The notes under the pieces: model-generated
What the model was told of the DNA's origin: nothing
The model's input: only the letters and a program-made list of their open reading frames with translations
The model's database searches: none
Program-made: the position numbers and the translations under genes
Shown: one piece after another, positions 58,201 through 64,000 of the stretch
Position numbering within the stretch: the first letter of the stretch is position 1
Layout of the letters: each line of letters begins with the position of its first letter
Assembly: GCF_026914265.1 (NCBI RefSeq)
Contig: NC_069123.1
Coordinates: 48,616,949-48,680,948 of the forward strand
DNA: 64,000 nt
Reading direction: 5' to 3'
Source: Mya arenaria
Lineage: Eukaryota > Mollusca > Bivalvia > Myida > Myidae

Positions 58201-61200
58201 AAAAACGGTTTCCGGACGATAACTCATGAAAGGCTTGACAGATTTGAAAAAACTTTGGTACACAGGTGTAACATCAGAAGATACAGGTCAAGTTCGATAT
58301 TGGGGCTGGTGGGGCCAAGGTCAAGGTCACTGTAACTAAAAATAGAAAAATGGTTTCCGGACAATAACTCATGAAAGGCTTGACAGATTTGAACAATTTT
58401 GGGTACACAGGTGTAACATCAGAAGATACAGGTCAAGTTCGATATTGGGGCTGGTGGGGCCAAGGTCAAGGTCACTGTTACTAAAAATAGAAAAACGGTT
58501 TCCGGACGATAACTCATGAAAGGCTTGAGAGATTTGAACAATTTTTGGTACACAGGTGTAACATCAGAAGATACAGGTCAAGTTCGATATTGGGGCTGGT
58601 GGGGCCAAGGTCAAGGTCACTGTAACTAAAAATAGAAATACGGTTTCTGGACGATAACTCATGAAAGGCTAAACGGATTTGAACAATTTTTGGTACACAG
58701 GTGTAACATCAGAAGATACAGATCAAGTTCGATATTGGGGCTGGTGGGGTCAAGGTCACTGTTACTAAAAATAGAAAAATGGTTTCCGGACGATAACTCA
58801 TGAAAGGCTTGACAGATTTGAACATTTTTCGGTACAAAGGTGTACATTTCAGAAGATACAGGTCAAGTTCGATATTGGGGCTGTTGGGGCCAAGGTCAAG
58901 GTCCCTGTTACTAAAAATAGAAAAATGGTTTCTGCTTCATAACTTTAATTGGGCATGAGATATTGTGATGAAACTTGCTGTATAGGCAGCCTCTGTGAAG
59001 ACAATGCTTGTGATTGAAAATGGGACCAGTGGAGTAAAGGTTTTTGTGCACTGTTACAAAAAATAGAAAAACGGTTTCCGGACAAACAATACATGCATGA
59101 TAAAAGAAGATGCAGTGTGCAGTAACCTTGGAGTTATGGCCTCTTTTCAAAGGAATGGTTTGCCATTCCTGTGTCCAGGCGGCATTTGGGGGTATTCGTC
59201 CCTCCTGTGACAGCTCTAGTTGTTGTTGCAGTGCGAATGCACATTTTTGTACCAAGTAAGCATCAAAAATGATATTTTACATATTGCTAGATGGAAGTAT
59301 TTAGTTCACTGGACAAAAAAAATAATAATGTATTAAGAGCTTACCGGAATAATGACTACAGTGGTACCCCAACCAATTTTATTGCACAATAAGTTGACAT
59401 TGTTTGAACATGTTACAGGAACCTCGTCCGGAAACGTGCCCGTGTTACTGGAATCTGATACCTCAGACCAGTAAGTTGACCTATTGATGAGCAAGGCAGT
59501 GTAACATAAATCTGATTTGTTGATACATTACGGGTATCCAGAACTTCAAAAGTTACTAGTAAAACTCTATGATACAATGAATCAATAAAATTTGATTTTT
59601 GTTCACAAAATCAAATTAAAATAAAAAAAATCCTGTATGTATAGGATCTTAAAAGAGTTGCCATTTAAAAACAAAAAAAGAGGTTTATTTGTCATTTAAT
59701 AAACAATAATTAAGCATACATGTTTACAAAATGCTCACTCAAACAAAATGCAACATGTTGGTAACATTGCAATCTTCATGTCTTAACATATAATTTGCGA
59801 ACAAAATTTTCTGAAAATTGTTAATCTGAAATATCATAAATCCAAACTTTTTATCTGGGTCCTGACAACTTCGGATAAACAGTGTTTAAATGTATGTTGA
59901 TACAGTTCGGAAAACAGTTGTGTGATGCAGATTGTTCAATACGTTATGCAGTTTTTCAGTGTTGGATATGGAAAAGGACATTAATAGGCATGTAATAAAA
60001 GAAAATATAGGTAATGGTTGAATCAAGGAACAGGCAAAGTCATGTGGTAAACAAGTGTTCATGAACATAATAAAATAATCCAAGTTGCATTTTAAATTTC
60101 TGTTTTCACTCGAACCTGTAATGTGCTAGTCCCTAAGGCAAATTTCAGAAAAGAATGAATGAATCCTTCTTGTTTAATGTGAAATTAGCAATTTCATGTG
60201 AGTCCAGCACTAGGGATAATTTAAGCATTTATTTGTGTACATGAAAAAAGGTGGTTCCAAACTCTTCTTGTAAATACTTCTTTACTTTGCCTAGTAATGC
60301 TGAATAATGTAACTAATCTGCCGACATGTTTTCAGGGAGGCTGCAGTCGGTGAGGAGGAGGAGGACCAGGCAGTTGAGCTCAAGAAGGACCCTCGCATAC
60401 CCCAGAAGAAACCCAGCAAGATGTCCTCTAACAGCCAATCCTGGAAGGTGACTACCATTCTTCTTCCCTAACACAGATGATATAATATTCTATGAATAAC
60501 TGTTGCTAAACCAATAGTATAACTTTTCTATTTTGTGGTACATGAATTGCAACAAGCAGAAAAGGTCTTGTGTTATTGAAGGTGTAAGCATTAAATATGA
60601 CATAATAGTTTATTGTGGTCATGGAGTGGTGAGGCAGCCCCCATTGTGTGACATGTTTATGGAATGGTCCCAGGTTATTTTCATTTCTTTTTAAATTATG
60701 TTAACATAATTTTTATGATGCAAAAGAAGGGACATTAACTATAGAACCGATTTTTGCACATTGCTGTTCATTATGTGCTGAGTCTGAATTAAAAGTTTGA
60801 CAATGACATTCCCAATGTTAAACATCATTTTCTTTTGAATATTGGTTAATGGTCACATGTTATCCTTGGTCACTTGAATAATGTTTTAAGTGAGGTTGAT
60901 GTATGCTGTTTGTATTGTCAGGGTATTCCCTTGAAGACTCTATGTACGCTGATGGAAAACAAAGCTCCTAAAGGGCCCCTTAAACCTACAGAGAGGCATA
61001 AAGTGCTGTTCAAAACTCCAGTGAGTATTCCCTCTTTGGTCTTAACAATAGTAGATCAGTCGTGTACAGTTCTTGGAGATGATGAAGGGCTCATGATTAC
61101 ATATAATCTGATTATCTCAAGCCTGAGTAACTAAAGACTCCAAGCTTGTTCCTTAATTTAATTGTGCATTTCTATTTTTTAAAGCTTGATTGTGAAAAAT

Positions 61201-62227
61201 TGTTTGAAAGTTTAATCTGTTTGTGTCAAAGTTTTTGGGACCTTAAGAAATACTTCCAGATAACTTTTGACATTACTGAAAAAATGTAGAATCAAACCCA
61301 ACACATTCGGGGCCAATTTCTTTTCTCATTGAGATTTACATCAGCCATAGAACCAGTCTTGTAATATATTTCTGTGGTGAAAACAGCAAGCTTATTATTG
61401 AAAATAAAAATGGAATGTCTTTGTTTCAATTTTACATTCACTTTTATTGATTACGCCTAAACAAATATAAAACAAGCACAAACATGATACCCGTCAAATT
61501 TCCTCATGATGTTGTCAACATCCTTTGTGTTTCAATAGATGTCTCTTCATTAAATACTTGTACCTAATTAAACAACTTTAATCATTCACACTTAACCAAT
61601 TATCCATCCAATTAAAACAGCAGACCATCATGAAAATTTTGCAACGTCTGCTGAACCTACAGATACATAAAGGATGAAGGAAATGTGTGAAATTCGACCG
61701 CAAGAACTGTTATACTACTTTGACATAGTGAATATTCCAGATAAAAAATTGTTCTAAGCTTAATTGTTTTATAAAGAACAAAAGTTTGTAAACATCGGCC
61801 TTGATTAGATTGTGAACTTTTAATTTCAGACTTAAAATTGTACTGTTTTCATGTTGTTTTTTCCCTGGATAATTGCATTAGAAATATAGTAAAGAAGTAC
61901 CTTGAAAGAATATAAATGGCTTAAGAAACAATTCCAACAGATGTCTAAGCCCTGCTTCTGGCCTGAATCTCTACATATTTAACTAAATTTTCTGGATTTT
62001 AAGTAGAGTAGGCTGTTCTTAAAGCTGTGAAGATGGATGTTAAATAGAAGCAGTTCTGCGTATTTCAAGGAAATCTATCATTACTGTGTACATTTGATGC
62101 TACATTCCAGTACCAGTACGACCCCAAGTCTCCTCCAAAAGTTTACCCAAACTACGTAGATAAATGGGACCAGTATCACGTGCGCATGCCCTGCTCCAAC
62201 CAGAATGAATACCCTGTCAATGGGAAG
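55166..62227 (+). CDS. PARG: PARG (poly(ADP-ribose) glycohydrolase), 5' part, runs off right edge
   Basis: Seven exons: 55166-55220, 56042-56105, 57636-57655, 59419-59470, 60336-60447, 60922-61020, 62111-62227; 519 nt, 173 codons in one frame. It is identified by exon 7, YQYDPKSPPKVYPNYVDKWD then QYHVRMPCSNQNEYPV, matching human PARG [20 protein letters not shown] at the start of the accessory/catalytic region. Exon 6 (GIPLKTLCTLMENKAPKGPL) matches the preceding WLGTPIEEMRRMPRCG block. Exon 1 carries KRTIIDYF at residues 8-15, a PIP-box-like sequence (I at the hydrophobic site, YF aromatic pair). The macrodomain with its GGG-x-QEE signature must lie beyond the window. Human has about 450 residues before this point; here there are about 145, so the regulatory N-terminus is short. 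PARG cleaves PAR chains in the nucleus during DNA repair. Confidence 0.92.
55552..55769. repeat. 36-bp minisatellite, six copies
   Basis: Unit cttgaagggtacataattat followed by cgtattgctaggaatt. Because 36 is a multiple of three, both strands stay open through the array; this is PARG intron 1, not coding. Confidence 0.93.
56042..56105 (+). CDS. PARG: PARG coding exon 2
   Basis: Acceptor tgcctttcag, donor gtgagt. Encodes DIPTKTNTARTTRRTMASSE G, basic and Thr-rich, probably disordered. Ends two bases into a codon. Confidence 0.75.
56735..57510. repeat. Decayed composite repeat
   Basis: The head atccccaacaaatatagggg, gcatatag resembles a worn version of the palindromic head at 57821. Diverged internal phrases follow (gaaacttggtggaatg, caaacttggtatgcaca), and the end is near ctccctgaaggagacacata. 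Lies in PARG intron 2. Confidence 0.5.
57636..57655 (+). CDS. PARG: PARG candidate 20-nt microexon
   Basis: Acceptor atatattttcag, donor gtttgt (weak). Encodes KSATASA with the borrowed bases. Leaving it out puts exon 4 in a frame that stops after 13 codons; including it keeps the frame open into the conserved exons. Confidence 0.6.
57820..59221. mobile_element. Composite repeat element with hairpin head and 145-bp array
   Basis: Head palindrome at 57821-57849 (TACCCCC, A, CAAAC, GAA loop, GTTTG, A, GGGGGTA), a cggtcggtc microsatellite, then seven tandem units; cgataactcatgaaagg-type words start near 57928, 58073, 58218, 58363, 58508, 58653 and 58792. The tail diverges from 58925 and ends ggcatttgggggtattcgtc then gtgacagctctagttg. 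It lies in PARG intron 3, encodes nothing recognisable, and the units contain ggtcaaggtcac motifs. Confidence 0.8.
59419..59470 (+). CDS. PARG: PARG coding exon 4
   Basis: Acceptor catgttacag, donor gtaagt. Encodes GTSSGNVPVLLESDTSD. Ends two bases into a codon. Confidence 0.75.
60336..60447 (+). CDS. PARG: PARG coding exon 5
   Basis: Acceptor atgttttcag, donor gtgact. Encodes QEAAVGEEEEDQAVELKKDP then RIPQKKPSKMSSNSQSWK, acidic then basic, and ends in phase 0. Confidence 0.83.
60922..61020 (+). CDS. PARG: PARG coding exon 6
   Basis: Acceptor tgtattgtcag, donor gtgagt. Encodes GIPLKTLCTLMENKAPKGPL then KPTERHKVLFKTP, the conserved block leading into the catalytic half. Confidence 0.9.
62111..62227 (+). 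CDS. PARG: PARG coding exon 7
   Basis: Acceptor ctacattccag, donor gtaggc. 39 codons with the diagnostic DKWDQYHVRMPCSNQNEYPV segment. No further exon was recognised in the rest of the window. Confidence 0.94.
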
Positions 62228-64000
62228 GTAGGCCACTTTTTAGATTCATAATTATCATGAAACCCAGCAAGCAAAATAAGAAATAAATAAAAAGTCCCCA
62301 TACTGTTTATTTTATTTTTTTTATAAAATTCTCCTAATTTAATGATCAGTCATGCATCAGTATCAAATACCAACTACACTTGTCACAAAAAGCCATCAAC
62401 TGTTGTTGTTGTTGAGTTTATAAAGGTTTGCCCGTGCCCTATATTGGGTACATTATGGCTTGACCCCGTTTTGTGGGATATTCACCAAACGAATTGCTTG
62501 GCAGCATTAAAAGCTTGCAACTGACCAATCAGCTTCGACAACATCATTGCTGTTCACCCCCTTATGTGTTAATAATGTGGTCCATTGGACATGTGGCTTC
62601 AATATAGCATGAGAGATACGGTAAAAAGGGCCTCTTAAATTTTGAAATATCAGTGGTCCATGGCCAGTTTACGCAACCCTTCCCTTCCCATCATTTTTTC
62701 TTTAACTATGAAAATTGATAATAATATTAAAAATAAAAATATAATGATTTTGCCCCCAATTTTATTTGTAAACAAATTTTCCGCAAGTTGACTTGGTGGT
62801 ACCAAAAGAAAATATTGTGAAAAGAAGAAATGCTGATCCTTGGTTACACTACACTAAACATCATGCGGAAAAAAAAATTGAATTGATAAATGCTTATAAA
62901 GTTTTTAGCTCGACTATTCGAAGAATAGGTGGGCTATACTACTCGCCCCAGCGTCGGCGTCGGCATCCGGTTAGTTTTAGGGCAAGTTGGGATTTTCACT
63001 TATAAGTTCAATACCCTACATTCAATTGACTTAATACTTCACACAGTTGTTCAGGGCCATCACATGATGAGGTTAGATAACTCCATATTATTCTTTACAC
63101 AGATTATGGCCCCTGATTGACTATGGAACTTAGGGTAAAGTTTTAGGGCAAGTTGGAATATTTATTAATAACTTCTATATCCTTTGTTCAATTGACTTAA
63201 TACTTCACACAATTGTTCAGGACCATCACACAATGAGGTTACATAACTCCATATTATCCTAAATACAAGTTATGGCCCCTGATTGACTTAGGTTAAAGTT
63301 TTAGGGCAGGTTAAAGTTTTAGGGCAAGTTGGGATTTTCACTTAAAACTCCAATACCATTCATTCAATTGACTAAATACTTCACACAGATGTTCAGAGCC
63401 ATCACATAATGAGGTTAGATAACTCCATATTATCTATTATACAAATTATGGCACCTGATTGACTATGGAACTTAGGTTAAAGTTTTAGGGCAGGTTGGGA
63501 TATTGTTTAATAACTTCTATACCCTTCATTCAATTGACTTAATACTTCACACCATTGTTCAGGACCATCACCCAATGAGGTTACATAACTCCAAATCCTT
63601 AATACAAGTCATGGCCCCTGATTGACTTAGGCCACACCAAATTAATGTTTAGTTCCTCGGATTTATGCCAAAAAAAAATTGGAGCGAGCGAGCGAAAAAA
63701 TAAAATAAAATAAAAGTTTGTCAGTTTTCATAAAAACCGAAGCGAGCGAAGAGCATAAAATATATTTTTCCTTATATTCAATATAAATAAGAAAGATTGT
63801 TCAAAATAATTGCGTTTAAACCCATTTTAATGCCATCTTGAACTGAACCTCTAATGGACATTGGGAAAATGTCGGAATACATACTATTTATTCATCCGTG
63901 TTTAGTACAAACATTATATGGATAAATCTAATTTCTTATATAATTAAAACGTACTTTAATATGACGATCATTCATAATAATAAATAACCCTGCTTTTAGG
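62228..64000 (+). other. PARG intron 7 (open-ended)
   Basis: No exon matching the next PARG block was seen. Besides the composite repeat, 63650-64000 is AT-rich with short GAGC and AAAT microsatellites. Confidence 0.6.
62908..63640. mobile_element. Composite repeat element with hairpin head and ~170-bp array
   Basis: Head AGCTCGACTATTCGAAGAAT (62908-62927) with perfect centre CTATTCGAAGAATAG at 62914-62928, a cggcgtcggc stretch, then four units; ttcaattgac recurs at 63021, 63187, 63363 and 63529 (166-176-bp spacing). The right end is unclear because of the cgagcgagcg/aaaat microsatellites at 63680-63745. A head fragment of the same family is at 47700-47768. Confidence 0.75.

Overview
This window reads as nuclear DNA of an invertebrate animal, most likely a bivalve mollusc. 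The genes are split by many GT-AG introns, base composition is AT-rich, ORFs are short, and the repeats include several low-complexity-headed composite families (for example a terminal palindrome of the TACCCCC...GGGGGTA type followed by ~145-bp tandem units) that I associate with bivalve genomes. The species cannot be fixed from the sequence alone.

Five protein-coding genes can be rebuilt exon by exon with consistent splice phases. From left to right: the 5' end of NOL11 (minus strand, running off the left edge); CEP20/FOPNL/FOR20 (plus, complete, 163 aa); a MINPP1-type multiple inositol-polyphosphate phosphatase (minus, complete, 497 aa, with a ~15.3-kb first intron); RPS24 (minus, complete, 133 aa, with a 5'TOP start and a start-codon-only first coding exon); and the 5' third of PARG (plus, seven exons, 173 codons, running off the right edge). 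NOL11 and CEP20 are head to head with only 80 bp between start codons. CEP20 and MINPP1 converge. RPS24 and PARG diverge across 5.4 kb.

The rest is repeat-rich. NOL11 intron 1 (0.6-4.4 kb) holds a Harbinger-like MITE and a 1.17-kb TA-flanked inverted-repeat element. CEP20 intron 3 (7.9-12.8 kb) holds a composite element with a higher-order 145/290/580-bp array. MINPP1 intron 1 (17.2-32.6 kb) holds a 70-bp minisatellite, two long-TIR elements (6.6 kb and 2.0 kb) with a LINE relic and a small MITE nested in the first, and a 37-bp minisatellite split by a 1.15-kb hAT-like insertion. The 33.3-44.4 kb intergenic stretch holds a 31-bp array, an inverted pair of 22-bp arrays, a decayed fragment of a second MINPP1 gene, and a near-perfect head-to-tail triplication of a 1,277-bp unit. 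RPS24 introns carry two MITEs. The 50-55 kb gap holds a second hAT-like element and a second Harbinger-like MITE. PARG introns carry a 36-bp array and two composite repeats, and a third composite repeat lies near the right edge.

The genes do not form one pathway: ribosome biogenesis (NOL11, RPS24), centriole/cilium (CEP20), inositol-phosphate turnover (MINPP1) and poly(ADP-ribose) turnover (PARG). The least expected signal is in the repeats. At least five sequence-distinct families carry a palindrome whose loop is GAA closed by a C-G pair, and in several of these it sits at the element start next to a tandem array. Two of the families share the same 145-bp internal period. No LTR element, CRISPR array or free-standing tRNA gene was recognised.
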